From positions 124,001 through 188,000 of the forward strand of contig NZ_MUNS01000022.1 in the NCBI RefSeq assembly GCF_002002705.1: 64,000 bases of DNA, in the 5' to 3' direction. The DNA comes from Polaromonas sp. C04. GTDB taxonomy: Bacteria > Pseudomonadota > Gammaproteobacteria > Burkholderiales > Burkholderiaceae_C. Both the position numbers and the translations under genes were made by a program. The stretch's first letter is position 1, and each line of letters starts with the position of its first letter. Under the pieces are notes generated by a model. That model was not told the origin of the DNA. It saw nothing but the letters and a program-made list of their open reading frames with translations, and searched no databases. Below, in pieces: positions 34,526-42,834 of this stretch.

Positions 34526-34750
34526 ATGAACAACGATCGCATTGAAGGTAACTGGAAACAACTCAAGGGCAAGGTCAAGGAACAGTGGGGCAAGCTCACC
34601 GACAGCGACCTGGACGTCATCGCCGGCAAGCGTGATCAGCTGGTGGGGCGCATCCAGGAACGCATGGGCATCACCAAGGACGTGGCTGAACAGCAGATCA
34701 AGGACTGGGAAAAGCGCAACCCCACCTACGTGTTCGAAAAGTCCGAGTAA
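34526..34750 (+). CDS. CsbD-family stress protein
   Basis: 74 residues. MNNDRIEGNWKQLKGKVKEQ and the helical Lys/Gln-rich body with a C-terminal QQIKDWEKRNPTY match CsbD proteins, small hydrophilic general-stress proteins. AAGGAGA precedes the ATG. The duplicated livF end begins 38 nt after its stop. Confidence 0.92.
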   Translation: MNNDRIEGNWKQLKGKVKEQWGKLTDSDLDVIAGKRDQLVGRIQERMGITKDVAEQQIKDWEKRNPTYVFEKSE

Positions 34751-34787
34751 GCCGGACCTTCCGTGACCCGCGCTGGCGGCGCGGCAG

Positions 34788-34903
34788 CTAGCGTTCGCGC
34801 AGTTGCCCCGCCGCCAGTGTCAATGTGCGGTCCGCATGCGCGGCCAGGATGTGGTTCTGCTCGGCCACCAGCAAGGTAACGCCTTCGCGCTTGAGTCGCA
34901 GCA
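34788..34903 (-). pseudogene. livF: duplicated 3' end of livF (116 bp)
   Basis: These 116 bp are identical, bar T34896 versus C41491, to 41383-41498, the last 38 codons and stop of livF. No start or upstream part of the gene is here. It marks the left boundary of an insertion: without the insert, csbD would lie directly next to the livF stop. Left side of a direct-repeat pair. Confidence 0.9.
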
Positions 34904-34993
34904 CCGGTCGGATTCGCGTCGCCCGGCACTTCCGCGGGCGCAATCGCGACTACTTCTTCTGGGGGTTGATCCCCGGGGCCAGCGAACGAATAC

Positions 34994-36661
34994 TTAATTG
35001 AGTCGCATGCTTGGCGTGATTTGCCTGGGATCCGTAACGAGCTCTATCAGCGCCAGGCCATCATGAGCATTCGCGCGGCTGAACGCGGCTGCGAAGTCCT
35101 CGGTTTCTGACACTCGTTCTGCGTGAGCGCCGAATGCCTTGGCGAGCGCGACATAATCGGGACCCTTCAATTGAGTTCCACTGATGCGTTTCGGGTAATG
35201 CTTTTCCTGGTGCATCCGGATGGTTCCGTACATCCCGTTGTTCACCACGAGTACGATTAGACGTGCACCATACTGTGAAGCAGTCGCCAGCTCTTGCGGG
35301 TACATCAGAAAGCATCCGTCTCCAGCGACACAGACCACCTTCCGTTCAGGATTGCGTAGCGCCGCCGCGATCGCAGCGGGCAAACCATATCCCATTGCAC
35401 CGCATGTCGGCGCAAGCTCGGTGCGTGGCTGCCGGTACTCAAAGAACCGATGTAACCAGACCGAGTAGTTACCCGCGCCGTTGGTGACTATTGCGTCAGA
35501 AGGCAGCACCATACGCGCATGGCGCATAGCGCTTGCAAGGTCGACGCCGGTGGCCTGCGCATCCGGCGCCGGTAGGGCGCTGAAAATCAGGTATGCCTCA
35601 CGCGCAGATGCGGTCCACCCGTCCCACTCCCTGTTCTCAGGAGGCGATAGGGCAGCCAAGGATAAGGCGGAAGCGGCAACGTCGGCCTCGAATCCGAGTT
35701 CCGGCCGGTACACGCGACCAATCTCATGCGCCTCCGGGTGAAAGTGGATCAGCGCCTGATCTGGGTTTGGCGCTTTCAGCAGCGAATATCCGTCGGTGGC
35801 CACATCCGTGATTCGGGTGCCAACCGCCAACACAACGTCTGCGTTCTTGAGCCTGTCGCTGAGAGCAACGTTCATCCCGAGGCTGAGGTGACCGGCATAT
35901 TGCGGCAGTCGGTTGTCGAAGATGTCCTGGCGCCGGAATGTGCAGGCTACCGGTATGTTCCAGCGCGCGGCGAAATTGGCAATATCCTTGGTGGCATCGT
36001 CGCTCCAGCCGCTGCCGCCCACCATGAGGAGCGGACGACTGGCTGCAGCCAGCATCGCCCGTACTTTCGCCATGGATTTGGCAGAGGGCTCCGCACTCTC
36101 CAGTCGGGTAGACCGATAGGCGGGAGTTGAGCTAGGCGTGACGAGCACGTCTTCAGGCAATGCAACCACGACGGGGCCGGGCCTCCCCGAGACCGCGGTG
36201 TGAAATGCTCGTGCGATGATTTCAGCCATCCGCGAAGCATCGGTCACCTCGACCACCCATTTGGCAAGCTTGCCGAACATCGACACGTAATCGACTTCCT
36301 GAAAGACGTCCCGGCCCGCCTGGTCGGTGGCAATCTGGCCAACGAACAGAATCATCGGCGTGGAATCTTGCTGCGCGGTGTGTACGCCAACGCTCGCCTG
36401 AGTAGCGCCCGGGCCGCGCGTCACCATACAGATGCCAGGTCGCCCCGTCAGCTTGCCGTCTGCTTCCGCCATGTTTGCCGCGCCACCTTCATGCTTGGCA
36501 ACGACGAGCTGAATCTGATCGGAGACATCGTAAAGGGCATCCAGGACTTCAAGGTAGCTCTCGCCGGGTACGCAGAACACGCGATCGACGCCGTGCAGTC
36601 GCAATGAATCGACCAGTACGCGGCCGGCCGTGGGAGGAGATAGTGTCTTGGTTGGATTCAT
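34994..36661 (-). CDS. thiamine-diphosphate-dependent enzyme (acetolactate-synthase-like)
   Basis: 555 residues. All three domains of the TPP decarboxylase/AHAS family are present: the catalytic Glu in VAKHEGGAANMAEADGK, a central FAD-type domain (PLLMVGGSGWSD...), and the TPP motif VAGDGCFLMYPQELATA...VVNNGMYG. It may be a 2-oxoacid decarboxylase, glyoxylate carboligase or benzoylformate-type enzyme; no AHAS small subunit is nearby, so branched-chain synthesis is unlikely. Its start overlaps by 4 nt (ATGA) the stop of the FAD oxidase gene. Part of the inserted cassette. Confidence 0.85.
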   Translation of the reverse strand: MNPTKTLSPPTAGRVLVDSLRLHGVDRVFCVPGESYLEVLDALYDVSDQIQLVVAKHEGGAANMAEADGKLTGRPGICMVTRGPGATQASVGVHTAQQDSTPMILFVGQIATDQAGRDVFQEVDYVSMFGKLAKWVVEVTDASRMAEIIARAFHTAVSGRPGPVVVALPEDVLVTPSSTPAYRSTRLESAEPSAKSMAKVRAMLAAASRPLLMVGGSGWSDDATKDIANFAARWNIPVACTFRRQDIFDNRLPQYAGHLSLGMNVALSDRLKNADVVLAVGTRITDVATDGYSLLKAPNPDQALIHFHPEAHEIGRVYRPELGFEADVAASALSLAALSPPENREWDGWTASAREAYLIFSALPAPDAQATGVDLASAMRHARMVLPSDAIVTNGAGNYSVWLHRFFEYRQPRTELAPTCGAMGYGLPAAIAAALRNPERKVVCVAGDGCFLMYPQELATASQYGARLIVLVVNNGMYGTIRMHQEKHYPKRISGTQLKGPDYVALAKAFGAHAERVSETEDFAAAFSRANAHDGLALIELVTDPRQITPSMRLN

Positions 36662-38100
36662 GATAGTTGGCCCAGGCGAACATTGCCAAGGCGGTCGAAG
36701 GGGTCAAAATAGCGGTGAAGAGCTGCTGAAAGATCGAGCTTGGCGAGCTCTGTGTGTCCGCGGTACCAGCGGTAGTTGTAGGGACCGATTCCATGTTCTG
36801 CACTGAAGCTGCCGTGAAATTCGTCGACTGTCAGTGCATAGATCGCATCGCGCAATGCTTGAACCTTTTCTGCCGAGGTGTCTCCCGGCACGATCAAATT
36901 AAGATGGACTCCGCCGTCGCCCAGATGCCCGAAGTCGTAGACCGTCGCGCCTTCGGCCAATTCGCGGACCACTTCGATGGATCTGTCGCGGAAATCACCG
37001 AACCGGGACCGGGGCACGGCAACATCAAATGCGACCATGCGACCGAGGTGTTGGACCGCTTCGCTGATGCTGTGACGTATCTGCCAAAGTTGTTCGGGCT
37101 TCCCTACCGCGGCGTCCTTGACCAGGCCGTCAGTCAATCGGTGCTCGAGCCACCTCATCAACTGAGCATCGAGGTCAAAGCCATAGCTGCTCGGAATCGT
37201 TGTGGTCAATTCGAGCAGCACGGCATAAATTGGCACTTCCGGGAATGGCGACTGCACGCCATGATCGAGGACGGCACACAATGCGTTTCTGGAGATACCT
37301 TCGAATGCGCTGACAAATTCTCCCAACTCGGATTCCAACGATCCAAGAAGGCTGATCGCATCGGAGGCTGAGTCAGTCGCGATCAATGCTGTCGCCGTCT
37401 GGCGCGGAAGCTGATGGAGCTTCAGTGTGGCATCCGTAATGATTCCGAAGGCGCCAAATGTTCCACAAAGCAGTTGCGCCCAGCTCAGACCTGTGTTGTT
37501 CTTTCTCAGCGCCCGCTGCCCCCCGACGATCTCCGCAGGCTTGCGCGCAAGCACTGCCCCAAGGTCGAGCAGGTTTTCCCGCACACCGCCATAGCGAATC
37601 AGTCGAGCTCCTCCCGTATTGGTAGCGACCATCCCGCCAATGGTCGGATCTGCGCCAAGATCGATCGGAAAGGTCAAACCATGTTTGGCTGCTGCTTGAT
37701 TGAGGTCGGACAGTCGATATCCGGCAGATACTGTAGCCGTCCGGTTGGTGACGTCGATCTCAAGGGCTTGTTTCATCCTCTGAGTGGAAATCACCCACTG
37801 TGTTCCCTCTGGGGAAGGGGTTGCCCCGGCTACCAGACCCGTGCCGGCCCCCTGCACGACAAAGGGCGTGCCGGCAGCCAAGAGATGTTCCACCACCCAG
37901 CAAAGCTCGTCACTAGAGGTAGGCCTGACAACTGCGCATGCACGTCCTTGCCCGTGCCGCGCCGAAGATTCGTAACGGGCTTTTCCTTCGGCATCCCAGA
38001 CAACACCCAACTCACCAAGACGTGCGGTGAAAAGCTTCACGAGCGGCATCGATTCGCTCGCGAAAGCCTTCGGTCCCATACCAATTTCTTGAAATGTCAC
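36658..38100 (-). CDS. FAD-linked oxidase (GlcD / D-lactate dehydrogenase type)
   Basis: 480 residues from the GTG at 38100 (VTFQEIGMGPKAF), which has AAAGGA 6 nt upstream; the frame is open further but the extra residues are not conserved-looking. The PCMH FAD-binding domain shows TPFVVQGAGTGLVAGATPSP and DLGADPTIGGMVATNTGGA; the C-terminal FAD-oxidase domain ends with FHGSFSAEHGIGPYN. It should oxidise a 2-hydroxy acid to a 2-oxo acid, which the coupled TPP enzyme could then use. Divergent from the LysR gene with 70 nt between, which should hold the regulated promoter. Confidence 0.86.
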   Translation of the reverse strand: MTFQEIGMGPKAFASESMPLVKLFTARLGELGVVWDAEGKARYESSARHGQGRACAVVRPTSSDELCWVVEHLLAAGTPFVVQGAGTGLVAGATPSPEGTQWVISTQRMKQALEIDVTNRTATVSAGYRLSDLNQAAAKHGLTFPIDLGADPTIGGMVATNTGGARLIRYGGVRENLLDLGAVLARKPAEIVGGQRALRKNNTGLSWAQLLCGTFGAFGIITDATLKLHQLPRQTATALIATDSASDAISLLGSLESELGEFVSAFEGISRNALCAVLDHGVQSPFPEVPIYAVLLELTTTIPSSYGFDLDAQLMRWLEHRLTDGLVKDAAVGKPEQLWQIRHSISEAVQHLGRMVAFDVAVPRSRFGDFRDRSIEVVRELAEGATVYDFGHLGDGGVHLNLIVPGDTSAEKVQALRDAIYALTVDEFHGSFSAEHGIGPYNYRWYRGHTELAKLDLSAALHRYFDPFDRLGNVRLGQLS

Positions 38101-38170
38101 TTCTAATCCTTTGAAAGAGGGTGCACACTGTCCCACTGCATAATGGCAACGCCGACTTGTTTCAATTGCT

Positions 38171-39100
38171 GTGGACCTCCAGAAACTCGAGATCTTTGTG
38201 TGCATCAGCCAACTCGGTAACCTGAGCAAGGCTGCTATGGCGCTCGACACGCTCCCGTCGATCGTCAGCCGCCAGCTCGCGGCTCTGGAAAGTACCTGCA
38301 ACGGCAAGCTGTTTCATCGCACGGGCCGGGGAATGACATTGACGGATCTGGGCAAGCGCCTGTTGCCGCGGGCACAAGCAACACTGGCTGAATACCAGGG
38401 GCTCCGGGAGGAAATCAAGGCGCAGCATGGAGTCATTGCCGGAGACGTTCGCATTGGCTTGGTTCCATCGCTGGCTCAAGCCGTTTCCGCGAAACTTTTT
38501 CGAACGGCGCTGCAACAATATCCCGGCGTCAAATTGATCATTATGGAAGGCGTCAGCGCACAGTTGGACACTTGGCGAACGAATGACGAGGTAGACATAA
38601 CGATTTTGTTCAGGGCGGGAAAGTCGGAGCTTCACAATGAGGACAATCTTGGCAGTGTCGATACTTACTTGGTGGGGGCCCGCGGGGACCCTTTGACCTC
38701 CGGCGCGGCCGTTCGATTCAGTGAGCTGTCGGGGCTTCCGCTCGTTTTGGCTTCGGCGCCCAACAGCCTGCGTGCAGATGTGGAGAAAGAGGCCCGGCAC
38801 CTGGGCGTCACGCTAACCATCGTCCTTGAAACCAATTCGCTCGCAGTTCAAACCGAGCTCGCAGCTCGGGGCGGGACCTACACCATCATGGCCGGGCACG
38901 CCGCGCGCCAGCGCCTCGGCGCTGGCCTCCAGGCAGCCCGTATCGTCGATCCCTCGATCAGCCGAACGATCGCGCTAGGCATCGCGTCGCACCGCCCAGC
39001 TACCGACGCGATCCGCCACATCGCGCGGCACGCGAGAATGCACATCATGGAAGCATTCAAGATTATCGGGCTGCCCGCCGACGCCGCGCCCGAAAGCTAA
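38171..39100 (+). CDS. LysR-family regulator of the inserted cassette
   Basis: 309 residues, GTG start. The winged HTH is LEIFVCISQLGNLSKAAMALDTLPSIVSRQLAALE (about residues 5-40), then a type-2 periplasmic-binding-like effector domain. Divergent from the FAD oxidase/TPP operon, the standard setting for a LysR activator of a catabolic operon. Its last 4 nt overlap the stop of the convergent TctC gene. Confidence 0.92.
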   Translation: MDLQKLEIFVCISQLGNLSKAAMALDTLPSIVSRQLAALESTCNGKLFHRTGRGMTLTDLGKRLLPRAQATLAEYQGLREEIKAQHGVIAGDVRIGLVPSLAQAVSAKLFRTALQQYPGVKLIIMEGVSAQLDTWRTNDEVDITILFRAGKSELHNEDNLGSVDTYLVGARGDPLTSGAAVRFSELSGLPLVLASAPNSLRADVEKEARHLGVTLTIVLETNSLAVQTELAARGGTYTIMAGHAARQRLGAGLQAARIVDPSISRTIALGIASHRPATDAIRHIARHARMHIMEAFKIIGLPADAAPES

Positions 39101-40065
39101 TCGAGCGAAATGTTGGCCGAACGAATGACGGCGCCCCAGCGCGCAACCTCCTTCTGGATGTATTCGTTGGCCGCGGCCGGAGTTCCTGTCATGGTCTCAG
39201 CGCCGAGATCGGCCAGGCGGCTCGTGAACGCCGCGTCGTTCACGACCGAATTCAGCGCCGCGTTGTACTCCCGGATCAGCGACTGCGGCGTTTTCGCAGG
39301 AGCAAGCAACGCGAACCAGCCCTGGACCTCATAGCCAGGAAGCGTTTCGGCAACTGTCGGGACTTCCGGAAGCAGGGGCGAACGCTTGGCGCTGGTGATC
39401 GCCAAGGCGCGCAGTTCACCGGAGCGAACGTGAGGAACCATGAGGGCCACGTTGTCGAACATGATGGACGTGCGACCTGCAATGAGGTCCGGGAAGGCCG
39501 CTGAACTTCCTTTGTACGGAATCTGCGTCATGTCCACGTTCGCCATCTTCTTGAAGAGCTCAGCCGATAGGTGTTGCCCAGTGCCTTGGCCGGCGGTCGC
39601 GTACTGGAAATGACCTGGTTTCGATTTCAGCAGCGCAATGAGCTCTGAAACTGACTTCACGGGAAGCTGTGGATTGACCACCAAGACGTACGGTGTCCTG
39701 GCTACCATCCCGATCGCCGTAAAATCTTTCTCGGTGTCGAACGGGAGCTTCTTATAGAGGCTTGCGTTTGTGGCATGGCTACTCGGAACAAAAAGCAGGT
39801 TTGTACCGTCAGGCGCAGTATTAGCGACCGTTTGCGCCGCGATGTTTCCGCTGGCACCTGACCGGTTTTCAACGATCATGGAACGCCCCAGTTTCTGCCC
39901 GAGGTTGTTCGCGACCAGACGCGCAATGACGTCAGTGGTGCCGCCGGGCGGAAAGCCGACTGTGATCCGAATCGGCTGATCCGTCGCGTAGGCAGGACAT
40001 GCTGCTACGGCAGCGGCTGTAATGAGCAATTGTCTGCGGGTGGGGTGAAACATCGTGCTTTTCAT
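39097..40065 (-). CDS. Bug/TctC-family extracytoplasmic solute receptor
   Basis: 322 residues. A signal peptide TRRQLLITAAAVAACPAYA is followed by the family core: IRITVGFPPGGTTDVIARLVA, VENRSGASGNIAAQTVA and PFDTEKDFTAIGMVARTP. Periplasmic binding protein, probably for a carboxylate; no TctAB permease is next to it, which is usual for Bug proteins. Convergent with the LysR gene. Confidence 0.93.
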   Translation of the reverse strand: MKSTMFHPTRRQLLITAAAVAACPAYATDQPIRITVGFPPGGTTDVIARLVANNLGQKLGRSMIVENRSGASGNIAAQTVANTAPDGTNLLFVPSSHATNASLYKKLPFDTEKDFTAIGMVARTPYVLVVNPQLPVKSVSELIALLKSKPGHFQYATAGQGTGQHLSAELFKKMANVDMTQIPYKGSSAAFPDLIAGRTSIMFDNVALMVPHVRSGELRALAITSAKRSPLLPEVPTVAETLPGYEVQGWFALLAPAKTPQSLIREYNAALNSVVNDAAFTSRLADLGAETMTGTPAAANEYIQKEVARWGAVIRSANISLD

Positions 40066-40115
40066 TTATGGTTTTCGTCTGAAGAGTTATTGCCGCGCCG
40101 TTTCTGGGGAGTCGT

Positions 40116-41048
40116 TCAGTCGTGCAAGGCCGAAACACCCGCCGCGACCTCCTGGCTCGTTGCTGCCGCAGCTTTCAGGCTAGCTTCTGCCGCCTGCGGA
40201 TTTTCCAGACGGCCATAGTGGTCGCCCATGGTCGACGTGCGGATCATGTGGCGAATCTCCTTGGGGTCATAGTCGCCAACCGCCAGATGCGTGAGGCAAC
40301 GGTTGTCCCAAAGGACGAGGTCGCGAACTTCCCACCGATGGCGGTACACAAAACGTGGTTGCACCGAGTGCTCACATAGAAACTTGATGATCGGCTTGCT
40401 CTCAAGATCACTCATGCCGACGAAGGTCCTGACCCTGTCGTTGACATAGAGCGCGGGCTTGCCCGATTCCGGGTGAATGCGTACTGCCGGATGTACAACC
40501 GGAGGATTCAAGCGCTTGAACGCCTCGAGGATTGCGGGATCCCGTCGGGCCGAGATGAGGCTCACGTCGTTCACGGCTTCCAGATCATCCAGGAATTCAC
40601 GCATTTTTGGAGATAGGGCCTCGTAGGCCGCATACATGTTGGCAAACATCGTGTCGCCCCCCACCGAGGGCTTCTCAATGCAGTACACCATCGTCGCCTT
40701 TGCAGGACGCACCGTGTATGAGAGGTCGGTGTGCCAGTTCTGACCGTTGTATGCACCTGCAGGCAACTTGCCGTTGACCGGCTTGTTGGATAACAGCATC
40801 ACGTGGTCATGCTCAGGGTGGCGATTGAATGGCTGGCTGTCGTAGTTGTCAAGCTCGCCGAAATGCGTTGTGAATGCAGTCAGCGTTGCTGGATCGAGTT
40901 GCTGGCCAGGAAACACGAGCACAAGGTGTTTCGTCCAGGCCGCCTTGATTTGCTGTACTTCGTCGGAGGTAAGCATCTTGGAGAGGTCTACGCCGGTGAC
41001 TCTTGCGCCCAGTGCAAAGCCGACGGGTTGAACTTGAATAGTAGGCAT
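40116..41048 (-). CDS. TauD/TfdA-family Fe(II)/2-oxoglutarate dioxygenase
   Basis: 310 residues from MPTIQVQPVGFALGARVTGVD at 41048; the frame opens 16 codons earlier. The facial triad is visible: HTD in QNWHTDLSY and the distal His in CLTHLAVGDYD, with the 2-oxoglutarate Arg in HMIRTSTMGD. Typical family length. It hydroxylates a substrate with loss of CO2 from 2-oxoglutarate, often cleaving ether, sulfonate or carnitine-like bonds. Upstream end of the inserted cassette; with the FAD oxidase and TPP enzyme it could open and degrade an aryl- or alkyl-oxy acid. Confidence 0.9.
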   Translation of the reverse strand: MPTIQVQPVGFALGARVTGVDLSKMLTSDEVQQIKAAWTKHLVLVFPGQQLDPATLTAFTTHFGELDNYDSQPFNRHPEHDHVMLLSNKPVNGKLPAGAYNGQNWHTDLSYTVRPAKATMVYCIEKPSVGGDTMFANMYAAYEALSPKMREFLDDLEAVNDVSLISARRDPAILEAFKRLNPPVVHPAVRIHPESGKPALYVNDRVRTFVGMSDLESKPIIKFLCEHSVQPRFVYRHRWEVRDLVLWDNRCLTHLAVGDYDPKEIRHMIRTSTMGDHYGRLENPQAAEASLKAAAATSQEVAAGVSALHD

Positions 41049-41382
41049 CTGAAAGGTAGTGGTGTTGGGTCCGGTCAGTGTATTGACCCAGGTCAAGATG
41101 GGCGACTACCTGGAAGCGAATCCAGAATTGCTGATTTGCGAAAGCGGCTTACCGTAGTTTTGACCGGCTGTGTTTGACGTCTCTAAGCCGAATGGCACTT
41201 ACTTTGGTCCAATCGCGTTGAAGTCACGTGTGTAAGCGCTTGAATTTGAAGGCAAAAGGAGGTGCTGACCCGGGGATTGATAGGATGGTTGTTACTACTA
41301 CGCACCCAAACCATCTATCCGAAGGCTAGGAGTGTGGGCGGCAGAAGGGTAGACCTCGATATCGCTTGAGCCACCCGCACTC
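41049..41382. other. right junction region of the inserted cassette
   Basis: About 330 nt without a gene between the dioxygenase start and the livF stop. It holds an imperfect 17-bp inverted repeat, CTAGGAGTGTGGGCGGC (41326-41342) against 41370-41386 (15 of 17 pairs), whose right arm includes the livF stop codon and the first bases of the 116-bp repeat, and a shorter GATGGTT / AACCATC pair (about 41284-41315). The dioxygenase promoter should also lie here. Confidence 0.5.
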
Positions 41383-42012
41383 CTAGCGTTCGCGCAGTTG
41401 CCCCGCCGCCAGTGTCAATGTGCGGTCCGCATGCGCGGCCAGGATGTGGTTCTGCTCGGCCACCAGCAAGGTAACGCCTTCGCGCTTGAGCCGCAGCAGT
41501 GCGTCGCGGATGGCCTCCACCAGCAACGGGGCAATGCCCTCGCAGGGCTCATCGAGCAGCAATAGCGTCGGGCCGGTCATCAGGGTGCGGGCAATCGCCA
41601 GCATCTGCTGCTCGCCGCCGCTCATGCGCCCGCTCGGGCGATCCAGCATGTCGGCCAGCGCCGGAAACAATTGCAGCGCCTGCGCCTCGCGCGCCGGCAC
41701 ATCGCCGCGCGCCGCCAGCCGCAGGTTTTCGTGCACTGTAAGACCCGTGAACAGGCGCCGGTCTTCGGCCACGTAGCCCAGCCCCGCCAGCGCGCGCCGG
41801 TGCGGCTCCCAGCGCTCGATGCTCTTGTTTTGATAGCTGATGGCGCCCGTGGCACGCGGGCTCAGGCCCATTATGGCTTGCAGCAAGGTAGATTTTCCGG
41901 CGCCGTTCAGGCCTTGCAGCACGACCAGCTCGCCGACATCGACCTGCAGCGACACATCGAACAGCGCCTGCGCGGCGCCGTACCAGACATTGAGATGGCG
42001 CACCTCAAGCAT
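41383..42012 (-). CDS. livF: branched-chain amino-acid-type ABC transporter ATPase LivF
   Basis: 209 residues from MLEVRHLNVWYG at 42012. Walker A GLNGAGKST, signature MSGGEQQML, Walker B LLLLDEP and the H-loop AEQNH are intact, and the C-terminus GQLRER is normal although an insertion lies just past its stop. Energises the LivHM permease. Its last 116 bp are duplicated at 34788-34903. Confidence 0.92.
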   Translation of the reverse strand: MLEVRHLNVWYGAAQALFDVSLQVDVGELVVLQGLNGAGKSTLLQAIMGLSPRATGAISYQNKSIERWEPHRRALAGLGYVAEDRRLFTGLTVHENLRLAARGDVPAREAQALQLFPALADMLDRPSGRMSGGEQQMLAIARTLMTGPTLLLLDEPCEGIAPLLVEAIRDALLRLKREGVTLLVAEQNHILAAHADRTLTLAAGQLRER

Positions 42013-42039
42013 GGACTGACTCCTGCCGGGCATGGAGGT

Positions 42040-42834
42040 TCATGGCATCTCCGCGTCAAAAGAATGGCCCAGGTAGCGGCTGCGCACCTCGGGGTGGCGC
42101 GCGATCTCATCGGGCGTGCCCTGCGCCGCGAGTTGGCCCTCGATCAGCACCAGCACGCGATCGGCCACGCCGAACACGGCGTCCATGTTGTGCTCGGTGT
42201 AGAGCACGGCGACACCCTCAACCGCGAGCGACTTGACCAGTTGCATCAGTTCCAGCCGCTCGGTCTCGGCCAGGCCGGCGGCCGGCTCATCGAGTAGCAG
42301 CAGTCGTGGCCGTGCGATCGATGGCGCCTGTCCCCGCGGATCGGCCGGCGCGCCCTCACCCAGCCCCGCTAGGGCGATGCCCAGCTCCAGCCGCTTCTTG
42401 GCGCCATACGGCAGACCCAGCACGTCGGCATGCGCCAGCTGCTGCAGGCCGACCCGCGCCAGCAATTGGGTGGCGGCCTCCACCGACACCCGGTCAAGCA
42501 CATTCCAGGCCGGCAGTCCGTGCCCGGTGCTCATGAGCAGCTGCAGATTTTGTAGCACCGTGAGCGCTTCGAAGGTCTGCGCCACCTGGAACGTGCGCGC
42601 CACGCCACGCTGCAGGCGCCGCGCGGGCGCCAGGGCGTCGATACGCTGGCCGGCCCACAGGATCTCGCCGCCGCTCGGTCGGTGCTGCCCGGCGATGCAG
42701 GCAAAGCAGGTCGATTTGCCGGCGCCGTTGGGGCCGATCAGCGCCACGCACTCGCCGGCGCGCACCTCGAAGCTGACGCCATCGACCGCCTTGACGCCGC
42801 CGAAGTATTTGACGAGATGGCGCACCTGCAGCAT
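42040..42834 (-). CDS. livG: branched-chain amino-acid-type ABC transporter ATPase LivG
   Basis: 264 residues from MLQVRHLVKYFGGVKAVDGVSF at 42834, overlapping the permease stop. Walker A GPNGAGKST, the degenerate LivG signature LPYGAKKRLELG, Walker B LLLLDEPAAG. It contains a short insertion (GEGAPADPRGQAPSIARPR) between signature and Walker B that is unusual for the family. Partner of LivF. Confidence 0.92.
   Translation of the reverse strand: MLQVRHLVKYFGGVKAVDGVSFEVRAGECVALIGPNGAGKSTCFACIAGQHRPSGGEILWAGQRIDALAPARRLQRGVARTFQVAQTFEALTVLQNLQLLMSTGHGLPAWNVLDRVSVEAATQLLARVGLQQLAHADVLGLPYGAKKRLELGIALAGLGEGAPADPRGQAPSIARPRLLLLDEPAAGLAETERLELMQLVKSLAVEGVAVLYTEHNMDAVFGVADRVLVLIEGQLAAQGTPDEIARHPEVRSRYLGHSFDAEMP

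Noticed and set aside
31989-34529. 846-codon plus-strand ORF
   Set aside because: Antisense to the NhaD-like and pncB genes, both with full family signatures. Composition (His, Gln, Arg, Ala) is typical of antisense frames in GC-rich DNA.
41049-41386. Insertion-sequence end at the right border of the cassette
   Set aside because: The inverted repeat at 41326-41386 has its right arm in the livF 3' end itself, and no transposase or matching terminal repeat exists at the left border.
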